Shown: in pieces, positions 17,020-27,383 of the stretch
Layout: each line of letters opens with the position of its first letter
Position numbering within the stretch: the first letter of the stretch is position 1
Source of the DNA: Clostridia bacterium
GTDB lineage: Bacteria; Bacillota; Clostridia; Oscillospirales; Acutalibacteraceae
Length of the DNA: 64,000 nucleotides
Reading direction: 5' to 3'
NCBI GenBank assembly: GCA_017613735.1
Contig: JAGADF010000009.1
Span: forward strand, 346,060 to 410,059
Translations under genes and position numbers: made by a program
Notes under the pieces: model-generated
Databases searched by the model: none
What the model was told of the DNA's origin: nothing
Seen by the model: the letters and a program-made list of their open reading frames with translations, nothing else

Positions 17020-18273
17020 TTAGTTTCCTACCACCTCTTCATCTATTTTTTCAACAGCACCGCGGGTGACTCTTTCATCGGAGTTTCCTCTGACGGAATA
17101 CTGTTTTATGGCGTTGGAGAACAGAACATATACGTTTGAACCGTTCAGACAACATTTAACGGAGTCATTGTCAATGGATTTTTCGCCTGACACTCTTCCG
17201 TATAAATCGTAACAGACTATCTTGCTGTCGGACAGAAGCGCAATATGTTTTCCGTCGGAATACATATCCTTTATCTGAAAATCAATATCTGCGCTTGATA
17301 TTTCCTTGCCCGATGCGCTGTAAACCTTAAGAATGTTTGAATACGCGCTTGAATACTTTGAAAGGACAACAGAAGTAATATTGTTATCGCTTATGAAAAA
17401 CCTTGAAACGGTGTTAAGAGAAACGTCAATATCGTTTCTTTCGCCCTTTTCATTAACAAAGGCAACGAGATTATCACCTATAATAACAAGTTTTTTGCCC
17501 GAAAGAATATTGACTGCCGCAACTGCAGTTCCGGGTAATTCAAAATGCCTTACAGCGTCGCTGTAATTCTTGTCGAAAAGATAAACCTCGGAAACTATGT
17601 CGCCGCTGTCGGCCCCGATAACGCCGACCGCAATATATCTTCCGTTATCGGAAATATCGACGCTTACTATCATATGCTTGGCGCATACCCAGGAAAAAAT
17701 CTCGTTCTTTTTTGAGTCGAATACGCTAAGCATCGACGCTCCCTGATCGCTTTTGGCAGCAATTGCAACACAGCCGTTCTTCGAAATATCGCCCGTCAGA
17801 AGTTCAAACTGTGATTCCTGTTCATAAATGATTTTGCCGGATGTCTGAACACGAAACAGATTTTTACCCGCGTCAAGAACAAGCGAATGAGAACCGTAAG
17901 TATAGATAAGCGGCGAAGAATAGTTATGCTGGAAATCGCTTACCTGCCTGCCTGATGAGTCAATAATTTTAACTCCCGTATCATTTAAGACAACAAGGTC
18001 AGAACCGCTCATCCCGAGATGTTTTACGTCATTTGATGATATGCTGTACGGAAATCCGTTATTACCGAGCATTGAGTCGCCGAGATTGCTTATTCCCTTG
18101 CCGACGCCGAGCGGAGAATAATTGCTCAGCTTATACGCGGCGACGGAAAAGACTATAAGCACCGCAAGTACAATAGCGGCAACCCTTATGACTTTTTTAT
18201 TCGCAAGCCGTTTAAGATTTATTCTTTTTTTCGATTTTCTTTTAGCCAAATAATCACCAGCTTTAATATTCAA
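17020..18273 (-). CDS. Membrane-anchored beta-propeller-like protein, DUF5711-like
   Basis: A basic cytoplasmic N-terminus (RKSKKRINLKRL) precedes one transmembrane segment around residues 31-48; about 370 residues would be outside. The outer part is built of repeating beta-strand pairs ending in hydrophobic-Asp or Gly patterns (for example VLNDTGVKIIDSSGRQV and VYLFDKN), suggesting a beta-propeller. I think it corresponds to the DUF5711 family often found beside truA in Ruminococcaceae, but the family number is from memory. No catalytic motif is visible. The start overlaps the end of truA by 11 nt. Confidence 0.7.
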   Translation of the reverse strand: MNIKAGDYLAKRKSKKRINLKRLANKKVIRVAAIVLAVLIVFSVAAYKLSNYSPLGVGKGISNLGDSMLGNNGFPYSISSNDVKHLGMSGSDLVVLNDTGVKIIDSSGRQVSDFQHNYSSPLIYTYGSHSLVLDAGKNLFRVQTSGKIIYEQESQFELLTGDISKNGCVAIAAKSDQGASMLSVFDSKKNEIFSWVCAKHMIVSVDISDNGRYIAVGVIGADSGDIVSEVYLFDKNYSDAVRHFELPGTAVAAVNILSGKKLVIIGDNLVAFVNEKGERNDIDVSLNTVSRFFISDNNITSVVLSKYSSAYSNILKVYSASGKEISSADIDFQIKDMYSDGKHIALLSDSKIVCYDLYGRVSGEKSIDNDSVKCCLNGSNVYVLFSNAIKQYSVRGNSDERVTRGAVEKIDEEVVGN

Positions 18274-18997
18274 CCTTGTTAAGATAAAGTCCGCACGCGG
18301 GAGCGGTACAGCCCGCCATATCCCTGTTCTTTGAAAGAATAATGTCTTTTATAGTGTTTTCGGGTATTTTGCCGGATGATATATCAAGCAAAGTCCCGAC
18401 CATTATACGAACCATATTATAGAGAAATCCGTCAGCCGAAACGGTAAACGTAACGGTATCTCCCTCTCTTCCGACATCTGCAGAAAAGACATTTCTTACC
18501 GTATCTTCAACGCTGCTTCCCGAATTGCAGAAAGCGCTGTAATCATATCTGCCGATAAACTGCTTTGCCTGTTCATCGAGAAAGCTTTCGTCAAGCGGGT
18601 AAGGATAAAGCAAAGCCCTGTCGGTAAGAAACGGATTGTTAATCTTTGAATTTAAAATGAGATATTTATATTCTTTTCTCTTACAGTCATAACGCGCGTG
18701 AAAGCTTTCTTCCTTTTCAACGCAGTCGAGTACGGAAATATCGTCGGGAAGCATAGCGTTAATTGCGGTAACAAGCTTTTCGCATGGAATCAGGCTTTCT
18801 GTTTTCATATTGAAACAGTACATATTCGCGTGTACGCCCGCGTCTGTTCGACTGCAACCGACAATATTTTCCCTTTTCCGAATGATTTTTTCAATGGCGT
18901 CCTGAACTGTCTGCTGCACGGTAACGGCGTTATTCTGTACCTGCCAGCCGTGATATGCGGTTCCGCAGAATGAAATTGTGAATAAAAGATTTCTCAT
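18263..18997 (-). CDS. truA: tRNA pseudouridine(38-40) synthase TruA
   Basis: TruA isomerises uridines 38-40 of tRNA. The catalytic Asp is in GCSRTDAGVHA near residue 55, and YHGWQVQ at the N-terminus and FLYNMVRIMVGTL near residue 195 are hallmarks. Length 244 is normal. It follows ecfT directly (the stop of ecfT and start of truA share one base), the usual Firmicutes arrangement ecfA1-ecfA2-ecfT-truA. Confidence 0.95.
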   Translation of the reverse strand: MRNLLFTISFCGTAYHGWQVQNNAVTVQQTVQDAIEKIIRKRENIVGCSRTDAGVHANMYCFNMKTESLIPCEKLVTAINAMLPDDISVLDCVEKEESFHARYDCKRKEYKYLILNSKINNPFLTDRALLYPYPLDESFLDEQAKQFIGRYDYSAFCNSGSSVEDTVRNVFSADVGREGDTVTFTVSADGFLYNMVRIMVGTLLDISSGKIPENTIKDIILSKNRDMAGCTAPACGLYLNKVEY

Positions 18998-19812
18998 TAA
19001 ATCACCGAAACAAAATATATGTTTAAAAGAATTATCGAAGAAATAAGAGCAGCCATAAAAATAATTGCAAAAACGTCAAGAATGCCTATCTTCATTTCAC
19101 GAAGTCGCGTTCTGCCCTCGCCGCCTCTGTAGCAACGGCATTCCATTGAAAATGAAAGCTCATATGCTCGTCTGAAGGAATTTACGAAAAGAGGTACTAC
19201 AACAGTCATAAGAGCCTTTGAGCGCTTAATTAGACCTCCCTCGTCAAAAACTGCGCCTCTTGCCTTCTGCGCCGACATAATCTTATCAATTTCTTCAATT
19301 AATATGGGAATAAATCTGAGCGCAATCGTCATCATCATAGCAAGAACGTGAACGTCAACCTTGATTTTATTCAGCGGTGAAAAAAGTCTTTCTATGGCGT
19401 CGGTAAGAATAGTCGGCGAGGTCGTGTAAGTGAGCATTGAGCCCGTAATAACAAGAATAATAATTCTCAGCGACGTAAAGCCCGCGAGCATAAGACCTTT
19501 TGACGTTATGTGAATAAAACGCCATTCAAAGAGCATATCGCCCTGTTTGTTATAGAAAACCTGTAACAACGAGGTAACAATAATTATAAGAATTATTGCC
19601 TTTAAGCCTTTGAGAATAGTTGTGATTGAAATGCGGGAAACAAGAATTCCGAAAAGAAGAACTAATGCAACAAGACCGAGGGACAAAAAGTTTTTACAGA
19701 TAAAAATAGCAACTATAAAGACAAATGTTAAAATAAGCTTTATTCTCGCGTCGAGCCTGTGGACAAGCGAATTTCCGGGGAAATACTGCCCTATCGTGAT
19801 TTCCTTAATCAA
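18997..19812 (-). CDS. ecfT: Energy-coupling factor transporter transmembrane protein EcfT
   Basis: EcfT is the membrane scaffold that joins the two ATPases to exchangeable vitamin- or metal-binding S proteins. The 271-residue sequence has about six hydrophobic segments. The two coupling-helix motifs with Ala-Arg-Gly type signature are visible: SAQKARGAVFD and SMECRCYRGGEGRT. It overlaps ecfA2 by 8 nt. No S component is encoded in this window, as expected for a group II ECF system with scattered S proteins. Confidence 0.93.
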   Translation of the reverse strand: MIKEITIGQYFPGNSLVHRLDARIKLILTFVFIVAIFICKNFLSLGLVALVLLFGILVSRISITTILKGLKAIILIIIVTSLLQVFYNKQGDMLFEWRFIHITSKGLMLAGFTSLRIIILVITGSMLTYTTSPTILTDAIERLFSPLNKIKVDVHVLAMMMTIALRFIPILIEEIDKIMSAQKARGAVFDEGGLIKRSKALMTVVVPLFVNSFRRAYELSFSMECRCYRGGEGRTRLREMKIGILDVFAIIFMAALISSIILLNIYFVSVI

Positions 19813-20674
19813 GCTGCATCCCCCTTCCCTTAAGAAGACGGACCAATTCGTTTTTGGCTTCTTCGACAGTAAAAATATCGGTTCTAACGTTCATACCGCG
19901 TTCCTTCAGCTTAAGAAGAACCTGGGTAACCTGCGGAACGCCGAGTCCCATTGAATCAAGTTTTTTTGAATCCGCAAAAACATTCTTTACGGTATCAAAG
20001 CATTCAACCCTGCCCTCATTCATAACGAGAACTCTGTCGCAGAATCTCGCAACATCGTCCATACTGTGAGAAATCATAATGACTGTTCTGCCCGTATCTT
20101 TGCGGTAGTTTTCAATCATATCAATAATCGTCTGCCTGCCCGCAGGGTCAAGACCTGCGGTTGGCTCGTCGAGAATAAGAACCTCGGGTTCAAGGGCGAT
20201 TACGCCGGCAATAGCGGCTCTTCTTTTCATACCGCCCGACAAATCGAAGGGACTTCTTTCAAGTCTTTTTTCGCCGAGTCCGACAATTTCAGCCGCTCTT
20301 CTTACTCTTTTATCGACTTCGTCGTCATCAAGCCCCATATTCTTAGGACCGAAGGCTATATCGCGGTATACGGTGCTTTCAAACAACTGATACTCAGGAT
20401 ACTGAAAGCATAAACCGACCTTATAACGAGCTTCGCGGACGGATTTTTTATTCTCCCAGATATCTTTGCCGTCAACGTAAACCTTGCCGCCTGTTGGTTT
20501 GAACAAGCCGTTAAGATGCTGAACAAGCGTACTTTTACCGCTGCCGGTATGGCCGATGATACCAATCATCTCGCCTTTTTCGACAGATATTGACACGTTG
20601 TCAAGCGCCTTTTTCTCAAACGGGGTGCCAATGCCGTAAATATATGTTAAGTTTTCGGTTTTAATTATCGGCAT
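19805..20674 (-). CDS. ecfA2: ECF transporter ATP-binding protein EcfA2
   Basis: One of the two ATPases powering the ECF importer. Walker A is GHTGSGKST (about residue 40), the Q-loop lies in LCFQYPEYQLF, the ABC signature is DLSGGMKRR and Walker B is VLILDEPTAGLD. The 289 residues include the C-terminal extension typical of EcfA proteins. It follows ecfA1 by 15 bp. Confidence 0.93.
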   Translation of the reverse strand: MPIIKTENLTYIYGIGTPFEKKALDNVSISVEKGEMIGIIGHTGSGKSTLVQHLNGLFKPTGGKVYVDGKDIWENKKSVREARYKVGLCFQYPEYQLFESTVYRDIAFGPKNMGLDDDEVDKRVRRAAEIVGLGEKRLERSPFDLSGGMKRRAAIAGVIALEPEVLILDEPTAGLDPAGRQTIIDMIENYRKDTGRTVIMISHSMDDVARFCDRVLVMNEGRVECFDTVKNVFADSKKLDSMGLGVPQVTQVLLKLKERGMNVRTDIFTVEEAKNELVRLLKGRGMQLD

Positions 20675-20689
20675 CGGTTATTTCCTACC

Positions 20690-21544
20690 TCAATTAACTA
20701 ATTTTTCTATTCCGCTGACAAACTCGTCAACATTAAGCGAATCCGAAGGAATGTCAAATCCCTCTTTTTCAATTTCAAGCGCAAGTGAAACTGTGGCGGG
20801 AACATCAAGACCTATTTCCCTTATTTTTTTACTGTTTGAAAAAACCTCTTTAGGCGTACCGTCAAATAAAATCTCAGCTTTATCCATAACGATTATACGG
20901 TCCGCTTCAACGGCTTCCTCCATAAAATGAGTGATATAAACAATTGTAATTCCGAGTTCCTTATTGAACTTTTTAACGGTATTAAGAACCTCACGCCTGC
21001 CGACGGGGTCAAGCATAGCCGTAGGCTCGTCAAGGACAATACAGTCCGGACGCATGGCAAGAATACCGGCAATAGCGACTCTCTGTTTCTGTCCGCCCGA
21101 AAGCTTATGTGTTTCGTGCTTGCGGTAGGAAAGCATATCGACAGCCTCAAGCGACTCTTCAACGCGCTTTATCATTTCGTCACGCGGTATGCCGAGATTT
21201 TCGGGACCGAACGCAACGTCCTCTTCAACAATCGAAGCGACAATCTGGTTGTCGGGATTCTGAAAAACAACGCCTACCTTCTGACGAATATCATAGGTTT
21301 TTTCTTCGTCGCAGGTATCCATACCGTTAACGTAAACCTTACCTTCAGTCGGGATTAATATGGCGTTAGTGAGCTTTGCAAGCGTGCTTTTGCCGCAGCC
21401 GTTATGACCGAGTACGGCAATCATTTCGCCGCTTTTAATCTCAAAGCTGACATTCTTTACCGCGTAGTCGTTGACCTTATTTTCGTCGTCGGACTCATAT
21501 CGGTAAAATACATTATCAAATTTTAATGAAAATGACCTGTTCAT
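20690..21544 (-). CDS. ecfA1: ECF transporter ATP-binding protein EcfA1
   Basis: The partner ATPase of EcfA2. Walker [11 protein letters not shown]-loop [12 protein letters not shown] signature KLSGGQKQR and Walker [14 protein letters not shown] are intact; the Q-helix sequence NPDNQ marks EcfA1 rather than EcfA2 in many Firmicutes. Length 284 is normal. The upstream methyltransferase gene ends 15 bp away, so these genes may share a transcript with glmM. Confidence 0.93.
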   Translation of the reverse strand: MNRSFSLKFDNVFYRYESDDENKVNDYAVKNVSFEIKSGEMIAVLGHNGCGKSTLAKLTNAILIPTEGKVYVNGMDTCDEEKTYDIRQKVGVVFQNPDNQIVASIVEEDVAFGPENLGIPRDEMIKRVEESLEAVDMLSYRKHETHKLSGGQKQRVAIAGILAMRPDCIVLDEPTAMLDPVGRREVLNTVKKFNKELGITIVYITHFMEEAVEADRIIVMDKAEILFDGTPKEVFSNSKKIREIGLDVPATVSLALEIEKEGFDIPSDSLNVDEFVSGIEKLVN

Positions 21545-21558
21545 TAAAAACTCCGTTA

Positions 21559-22422
21559 TTATTTTTCCCAGATTGCAGACGAGCCGCAGGGAAGCACAAG
21601 TCCGCTGTCACTGCAGCGAAGCCCTATTTCATCGCTTGAAACGTTGCCGCCGAACTTTTTCTTAATCACCGAACCGAGTATGTATTCCATTACGGCGGGC
21701 GAAAGACCGGTCGTGTATGAATTAATCAGGAACACAAGCGGGTCTTCACTTAAGACCTGAGAACAAAGCTCAACGAGAGGATAGACCTCGTTTTCGACCT
21801 TCCAGACCTCGCCGTTGGGTCCCCTGCCGTATGAAGGCGGGTCCATTATGATAATGTCATATTTATTTCCGCGCCTTATTTCACGCTGAACGAACTTAAC
21901 GCAATCGTCGACAATCCAGCGCACGGGTTTATCGGCAACCGAAGAAGAAACCGAATTCTCTTTAGCCCACTGAACCATTCCCTTTGACGCGTCGACGTGA
22001 ACGACGGTCGCGCCCGCTTTCAATGCGGAAACTGTAGCAGCACCCGTATAGGCGAAAAGATTTAGAACCTTTACCTGACGGTTACTGGTTTCGATTACAT
22101 TTCGAACGTAATCCCAGTTTACGGCCTGCTCGGGGAAAATGCCCATATGCTTAAAGCCCATATTTTTAACGTTAAAGGTAAGGTCTTTATATTTAATCTG
22201 CCAGCTGTCGGGAAGTTTATTATTGAATTCCCAATGACCGCCGCCGGTTTTCGAGCGAAGATAAACAGCGTCGGCGCGTCGCCAGAGTCCGTTTTTCTTC
22301 GGAGTATTCCAGATAACCTGAGGGTCGGGGCGCACCATAGTATAACCGCCCCAGCTTTCAAGTCTGTCACCGTCGGAGCAATCAAGCAGAATATAATCTT
22401 TCCAACCGTCTGAAACGCGCAT
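21559..22422 (-). CDS. Class I SAM-dependent methyltransferase, RlmI-like
   Basis: The 287-residue enzyme has the SAM-binding motif [17 protein letters not shown] (about 135-150), the acidic [10 protein letters not shown] that follows, and the catalytic-site motif MDPPSYGRG (about 195-203), a DPPSY-type motif of base methyltransferases that modify rRNA. It lacks the PUA domain of RlmI at its N-terminus; instead it has a compact beta-rich N-domain starting [15 protein letters not shown]. The likely role is methylation of rRNA or another nucleic acid, target unknown. It abuts glmM (1-bp overlap). Confidence 0.85.
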   Translation of the reverse strand: MRVSDGWKDYILLDCSDGDRLESWGGYTMVRPDPQVIWNTPKKNGLWRRADAVYLRSKTGGGHWEFNNKLPDSWQIKYKDLTFNVKNMGFKHMGIFPEQAVNWDYVRNVIETSNRQVKVLNLFAYTGAATVSALKAGATVVHVDASKGMVQWAKENSVSSSVADKPVRWIVDDCVKFVQREIRRGNKYDIIIMDPPSYGRGPNGEVWKVENEVYPLVELCSQVLSEDPLVFLINSYTTGLSPAVMEYILGSVIKKKFGGNVSSDEIGLRCSDSGLVLPCGSSAIWEK

Positions 22423-23771
22423 TAAACTAACCTTTCCTCAACAACTTTTGCAATACATTCGGAGAGATACTTGATTTTATCGTAATCCTTGCCCTCAAGC
22501 ATAACGCGTACAAGAGGCTCGGTTCCCGAGACGCGGACAAGAACGCGGCCGTCGTCGCCGAGTTCGTCGGAAGCCTCTTTAATAGCGAGCTGAACTTCCC
22601 TGTCCTTATCAAGCCTTGTTTTACCGAAGTTTGAAACACGGACATTGATAAGCACTTGAGGAAATACGGTCATTTCGTCGGCAAGCTCGGAAATCTTTTT
22701 ACCGGTTCTTTTAAGAACGTTAAGCACCTGAATTGCAGACATCTGACCGTCGCCCGTCGTGGCAAAATCAAGGAAAATAATATGTCCCGACTGCTCGCCG
22801 CCTATTGAATAGCCGTTTTCGACCATATTTTCAAGAACATACCTGTCGCCGACCTTTGTTGTTTCGCAGTTAATGCCGTTATCTTTGCAGAATTCAAAGA
22901 AGCCCATATTACTCATTACGGTAACAACTGCGGTGTCTTTATTGAGCTTGCCCTGCTGCTTCATATATTTAGCGCAAAGGGCAATAATCTTATCGCCGTC
23001 GACTATATTGCCTTTTTCATCAACGATAAGCATTCTGTCGGCGTCACCGTCAAACGCGAAGCCGATATCGCATTTATTCTCAACGACATATTTCTGAAGC
23101 TGCTCCATATGGGTTGAGCCGCATTTGTCGTTAATATTGATGCCGTTAGGCTCGTCGTTTATTATAAAGCATTCCGCGCCGAGCCTTGTAAACAGAGCGC
23201 GCGCCGTAACCGAAGCAGAGCCGTTTGCGCAGTCAATGGCTATTCTCATACCCTTGAAATCCCCGTCGGAGGTCATTGCAAGGTGGAAAATATAGTCGTC
23301 AACCGCCTTTTTTGAAAACGAAATTCTTCCGACATCGCCGCCGAGCATTACGGGCGGAACCTTGGTTTCGTCAATAATAATCTCTTCAATTTCATTTTCA
23401 AGCTCGTCCGGAAGCTTATAACCGTTATACTGGAAAATCTTAATACCGTTGTATTCGCAGGGATTATGCGAAGCGGAAATCATTACGCCCGCGTCATACT
23501 CGTATTCCTTAACGAGAAACGCGACGCCGGGAGTAGGAATATCGCCGAGGACAAGAACATCCGCGCCGACAGAACAAAGTCCTGCAGAAATTGCCGCCGC
23601 GAGCATATGAGAAGAAGCTCTAGTATCCATTCCGATAAGGACTCTCGGTTTATGTGAAAGATTTTCGGTGAGCACCATAGCCGCCGCTCTTCCGATTTTC
23701 ATTGATAATTCGCAGGTGAGCTCGCTGTTGGCAACTCCCCTTGCGCCGTCTGTTCCGAATAATCTACCCAT
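22422..23771 (-). CDS. glmM: Phosphoglucosamine mutase
   Basis: GlmM converts glucosamine-6-phosphate to glucosamine-1-phosphate for UDP-GlcNAc and cell-wall synthesis. Visible features: GTDGARGVAN at the N-terminus, the phosphoserine loop ISASHNP (Ser about 102), the metal-binding DGDADR loop, GEQSGH sugar-binding loop and the C-terminal RVSGTEPLVRVM phosphate loop. Length 449 is standard. The start is 12 bp after ruvB on the same strand. Confidence 0.96.
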   Translation of the reverse strand: MGRLFGTDGARGVANSELTCELSMKIGRAAAMVLTENLSHKPRVLIGMDTRASSHMLAAAISAGLCSVGADVLVLGDIPTPGVAFLVKEYEYDAGVMISASHNPCEYNGIKIFQYNGYKLPDELENEIEEIIIDETKVPPVMLGGDVGRISFSKKAVDDYIFHLAMTSDGDFKGMRIAIDCANGSASVTARALFTRLGAECFIINDEPNGININDKCGSTHMEQLQKYVVENKCDIGFAFDGDADRMLIVDEKGNIVDGDKIIALCAKYMKQQGKLNKDTAVVTVMSNMGFFEFCKDNGINCETTKVGDRYVLENMVENGYSIGGEQSGHIIFLDFATTGDGQMSAIQVLNVLKRTGKKISELADEMTVFPQVLINVRVSNFGKTRLDKDREVQLAIKEASDELGDDGRVLVRVSGTEPLVRVMLEGKDYDKIKYLSECIAKVVEERLV

Positions 23772-23782
23772 TTTTTTATCTC

Positions 23783-24811
23783 CTAAATATCAAGTGTCTG
23801 CTGACCGGGCATTTCCATATTCATATGCTTATACCCGAGGGGCGTTACGACTCTTCCTCTTGGCGTTTTCGCTATAAAGCCAATCTGAAGAAGATAAGGT
23901 TCGTAAACATCCTCTATTGTAACGGATTCCTCGCCGATAGTTGCGGCTATTGTTTCAAGCCCGACGGGTCCGCCGTTATAATTCTTAATCATTGTCGAGA
24001 GCAAAAGGCGGTCAATGTTATCAAGACCCAATTTATCGATTTCCATTCTTGACAAAGCGATTTTTGCATTCTCCTCGGTTACAACTCCGTTGTCCATAAC
24101 CTCAGCGAAGTCTCTTGCCCTTTTGAGAAGCCTGTTGGCAATTCTCGGCGTGCCTCTCGAACGCGAGGCGATTTCCTCGGCGCCGTTTTTATCGATGGAT
24201 ATTTCAAGTATTCCCGCGCTTCGCTGAACAATCTGACTTAACTGTTCGGTAGTATAAAGCTCAAGGCGAAGAATAACGCCGAATCTGTCGCGCAGCGGTG
24301 CCGAAAGTTGACCTGCTCTCGTGGTGGCGCCGACAAGAGTGAAATGAGGCAAATCAAGTCTTATCGAACGAGCCGAAGGACCTTTGCCGATAATGATATC
24401 GAGCGCATAATCCTCCATAGCGGGGTAAAGCACCTCTTCAACCGCTCTTGAAAGACGGTGAATTTCGTCAATGAAAAGCACGTCGCCGTCATTAAGGTTG
24501 GTAAGAAGAGCCGCAAGGTCACCCGGCTTTTCAATAGCGGGGCCCGAGGTAACTCTTATCTGAACGCCCATTTCATTCGCAATAATTCCCGCAAGCGTCG
24601 TTTTACCGAGTCCGGGAGGGCCGTAAAGCAGGACGTGGTCAAGAGTCTCGCCCCTGTTTTTAGCCGCTTCAATATAGATTTTCAGGTTTTCCTTAGCCTT
24701 ATCCTGACCGATATATTCGGTTAATACCTTAGGTCTTAACGATATTTCGGTTTCGGAATCCGCGCTTGTAAAACCCGGTGTTACAATTCTTTCGTTATTA
24801 TCAAATTCCAT
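23783..24811 (-). CDS. ruvB: Holliday junction branch-migration ATPase RuvB
   Basis: RuvB is the hexameric motor that drives branch migration with RuvA. Walker A is GPPGLGKTT, Walker B is LFIDEIHRL, and the arginine finger region ATTRAG is present. The C-terminal winged helix ends in [13 protein letters not shown]. The 342 residues are normal. It is the third gene of the ruvC-ruvA-ruvB operon. Confidence 0.97.
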   Translation of the reverse strand: MEFDNNERIVTPGFTSADSETEISLRPKVLTEYIGQDKAKENLKIYIEAAKNRGETLDHVLLYGPPGLGKTTLAGIIANEMGVQIRVTSGPAIEKPGDLAALLTNLNDGDVLFIDEIHRLSRAVEEVLYPAMEDYALDIIIGKGPSARSIRLDLPHFTLVGATTRAGQLSAPLRDRFGVILRLELYTTEQLSQIVQRSAGILEISIDKNGAEEIASRSRGTPRIANRLLKRARDFAEVMDNGVVTEENAKIALSRMEIDKLGLDNIDRLLLSTMIKNYNGGPVGLETIAATIGEESVTIEDVYEPYLLQIGFIAKTPRGRVVTPLGYKHMNMEMPGQQTLDI

Positions 24812-24814
24812 TGG

Positions 24815-25423
24815 TTACACCTGCTTAGAAAGTTGTTTTAAAGCCTGCTTGATTATTTCTTCAACCGAAAGCGATTTATCGGTCTTGCTGACGGCGGTTG
24901 CAGCTTCACTCTGTGAATAGCCGAGCATGGTAAGAGCGGAAATCGCTTCCGCAGTATTGCCGCCCGACGAAACAGAGGCGACCTGAGCACTCGAGGCGTC
25001 AAAGATTTCAGCCATATTTCCGGAAGCGACCTTGTCCTTAAGCTCCATAACAATTCTCTGGGCTTTTTTGGCGCCGATTCCCTGAGCGGTAGCAATAACC
25101 TTATAGTCGCCCGAAGCGATTGCAAGCGAAAGCTCGTCGGGATTAAGCACAGATAAAATCGCAAGAGCCATTTTCGGACCGATACCGGAGATGCTTATAA
25201 GAAGCTTAAAGCATTCTAGCTCTCTTTCGGTAGAAAAACCGAAAAGGTCAAGCGCGTCCTCCCTGACGTTGAGATAGGTATAAACAGTTACCTCCTCGCC
25301 CGTTTTGGAAACCTGTTTTAAAGTATTCATACTTGTCTGACAGTTAAACGCAACGCCGCCGCAGGAAACAGCCACCGAAGAAGCGTCAAAGCGTACAACC
25401 GTACCCGTAAGTGAATAAAACAT
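24815..25423 (-). CDS. ruvA: Holliday junction DNA-binding protein RuvA
   Basis: RuvA binds the four-way junction and recruits RuvB. An N-terminal OB-fold (residues 1-65) is followed by two helix-hairpin-helix motifs (ISGIGPKMALAIL and AQGIGAKKAQRIV) and, after a flexible Ser/Ala-rich linker, a C-terminal RuvB-binding domain with SALTMLGYSQSEA. Length 202 is normal. Confidence 0.96.
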   Translation of the reverse strand: MFYSLTGTVVRFDASSVAVSCGGVAFNCQTSMNTLKQVSKTGEEVTVYTYLNVREDALDLFGFSTERELECFKLLISISGIGPKMALAILSVLNPDELSLAIASGDYKVIATAQGIGAKKAQRIVMELKDKVASGNMAEIFDASSAQVASVSSGGNTAEAISALTMLGYSQSEAATAVSKTDKSLSVEEIIKQALKQLSKQV

Positions 25424-25432
25424 ATTTTCTCC

Positions 25433-25957
25433 TTATTTTTTAAGTAAAGACATTAAAGAACCGCTTGAATGAGCGTGACAGATAGCCATCGCGAGAGCGT
25501 CGGCGGTATCGTCGGGTTTAGGAATTTTTTCGAGGTTAAGAATAACCCTTGTCATTTCCTGAACCTGTTTTTTCTCCGCCCTGCCGTAGCCTACGACGCT
25601 CTGTTTAACCTGAAGCGGAGTATACTCGAATGCCTGAATGCCGTTATTCTCGGCGGCGAGCATTATAACTCCCCTTGCCTGAGCGACGTCAATAACGGTT
25701 TTGGCATTCGTGTTATAAAACAGTTTTTCTATCGCCATCGCTTCGGGCTTATATTTGATAATCAGCTCATTAAGCGAATTATAAATAATTGCGAGTCTCT
25801 TATTAAAGGGTGTTTTGGCTTCGGTTGTAACTGCGCCGTAATCAATAACGGAAAAGCGGTTTTTTTCGTAATTGATAATGCCGTAACCGACTATTGCGTA
25901 GCCTGGGTCAATACCGAGAATTACCGTAAAAATCACCTCTTTAACATAGTACTCCAT
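25433..25957 (-). CDS. ruvC: Crossover junction endodeoxyribonuclease RuvC
   Basis: RuvC resolves Holliday junctions. The catalytic acidic residues are in [13 protein letters not shown] (first Asp), MAIEKLFY (Glu) and the C-terminal [13 protein letters not shown]. The start is unclear. The ATG at 25957 has no ribosome binding site; a GTG at 25934-25936 is the next usual start. An excellent gaggtgat lies at 25933-25940, but no ATG, GTG or TTG stands at a proper distance downstream of it, so an unusual start (for example ATT before CTCGGT) cannot be excluded. The core domain is unaffected by this choice. Confidence 0.9.
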   Translation of the reverse strand: MEYYVKEVIFTVILGIDPGYAIVGYGIINYEKNRFSVIDYGAVTTEAKTPFNKRLAIIYNSLNELIIKYKPEAMAIEKLFYNTNAKTVIDVAQARGVIMLAAENNGIQAFEYTPLQVKQSVVGYGRAEKKQVQEMTRVILNLEKIPKPDDTADALAMAICHAHSSGSLMSLLKK

Positions 25958-26012
25958 AATAATTCAATATATAATACCATAAATAGAGAAAATTATCAAC
26001 AAAAAAACACAA

Positions 26013-26050
26013 AAAAATCAGGTTTAAAGCAGATACTTTAAACCTGAAAA
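26013..26050 (-). terminator. Intrinsic terminator after der
   Basis: A perfect 12-bp stem (tcaggtttaaag / ctttaaacctga, loop cagata) at 26018-26047 is followed on the minus strand by a run of T. It separates the der cluster from the ruv operon. Confidence 0.9.
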
Positions 26051-26051
26051 A

Positions 26052-27383
26052 TTATACGTCGTTATGCTTGCTTTCCCTTTCGCGGATTATATACCGCGTC
26101 GGAGTGCCCTCGAGACCGAAAACCTCGCGTATTCTGTTGTCAAGATACCGCTGATAGCTGTAATGGAAAAGGTCCTTGCGGTTTACGAAGCAGACAAATG
26201 TCGGCGGTCTCGTGGAAGCCTGAGTCATATAGTAAATCTTAAGCCTCCTGCCCTTATCCGTAGGCGGCTGAACGCGCAGAGTGGCTTCCGCAAGAATATC
26301 GTTTAGCATACCGGTAGAAATGCGCATGGAATTCTGGGTATCGACAAAGTTTATAAGCTCAAAAAGGCGGTCAAGCCTCTGGCCCGTTTTAGCTGAAATA
26401 AAGATAATCGGCGCATAGGACATAAAGGAAAAATCGTTCATAAGTTTCTTTCTTTCGGCGTCCATTGTTTTACCGTCTTTTTCAACGGCATCCCATTTAT
26501 TAACGGCTATTATGCACGCCTTGCCCATTTCGTGAGCTATGCCCGCAACCTTTGAATCCTGTTCGGTAAAGCCTTCGGTCGCGTCAATCATAATGATACA
26601 AACCTCGGCTCTTTCGACAGCCATTTTAGCGCGGATTACAGAGTATTTTTCAATGTCGTCATAGACCTTGCTTTTTCTCCTGAGTCCTGCAGTATCAATG
26701 AAAACATATTTGCCGAATTCGTTTTCCACCTTACTGTCGACGCTGTCGCGCGTGGTTCCCGCAATATCGGAAACAATCGTCCTCTCCTCGCCTGCAATAC
26801 GGTTGACAAGCGAGCTTTTACCGACATTCGGTTTGCCGATAACTGCGACGTTGATATAGTCTTTTTCTTCCTCTTTTTCGGCTTTGGGAAGATATTTGCA
26901 AACCTCGTCAAGCAGATCGCCCGTGCCGTGACCGTGAACGGCGGAAACGCCGACAGGGTCGCCGAGTCCGAGGTTGTAAAACTCATAGAATTCAGGCGGC
27001 GGTTCGCCTATTGAATCCATTTTATTAACGCATAGAACTATTGGTTTTCCGCTCTTAAGAAGCATTGTCGCAACGTCGGAATCCGTAGCGACAACGCCCG
27101 AACGGATATCGGTTACAAGAATTATGGCATCGGCACTGTCAATGGCAAGCTGAGCCTGACGGCGCATCTGGGAAAGAATAACATCGTCCGAATAAGGCTC
27201 TATGCCGCCGGTATCGACAAGCAAAAAGTCGTAATCGCGCCATTCGCAGTCGCCGTAAATACGGTCTCTCGTAACGCCGGGAGTATCGTCGACAATTGAA
27301 AGACGTTTGCCGACAAGTTTATTGAAAAGCGTCGATTTGCCGACATTCGGTCTGCCGACAATTGCGACTACGGGACGAGCCAT
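26052..27383 (-). CDS. der: Ribosome biogenesis GTPase Der (EngA)
   Basis: Der has two GTPase domains in tandem and works in 50S subunit assembly. G1 motifs are GRPNVGKST near residue 9 and GKPNVGKSS near 185; the G3 motifs DTGG and DTAG, and the G4 motifs NKMD and NKWD follow. A C-terminal KH-like domain ends the 443-residue protein. The start codon overlaps the stop of the radical-SAM gene by one base (TAATG), implying coupling. Confidence 0.97.
   Translation of the reverse strand: MARPVVAIVGRPNVGKSTLFNKLVGKRLSIVDDTPGVTRDRIYGDCEWRDYDFLLVDTGGIEPYSDDVILSQMRRQAQLAIDSADAIILVTDIRSGVVATDSDVATMLLKSGKPIVLCVNKMDSIGEPPPEFYEFYNLGLGDPVGVSAVHGHGTGDLLDEVCKYLPKAEKEEEKDYINVAVIGKPNVGKSSLVNRIAGEERTIVSDIAGTTRDSVDSKVENEFGKYVFIDTAGLRRKSKVYDDIEKYSVIRAKMAVERAEVCIIMIDATEGFTEQDSKVAGIAHEMGKACIIAVNKWDAVEKDGKTMDAERKKLMNDFSFMSYAPIIFISAKTGQRLDRLFELINFVDTQNSMRISTGMLNDILAEATLRVQPPTDKGRRLKIYYMTQASTRPPTFVCFVNRKDLFHYSYQRYLDNRIREVFGLEGTPTRYIIRERESKHNDV

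Noticed and set aside
25469-26041. 190-codon frame opposite ruvC
   Set aside because: Antisense shadow; includes the der terminator and no family features.
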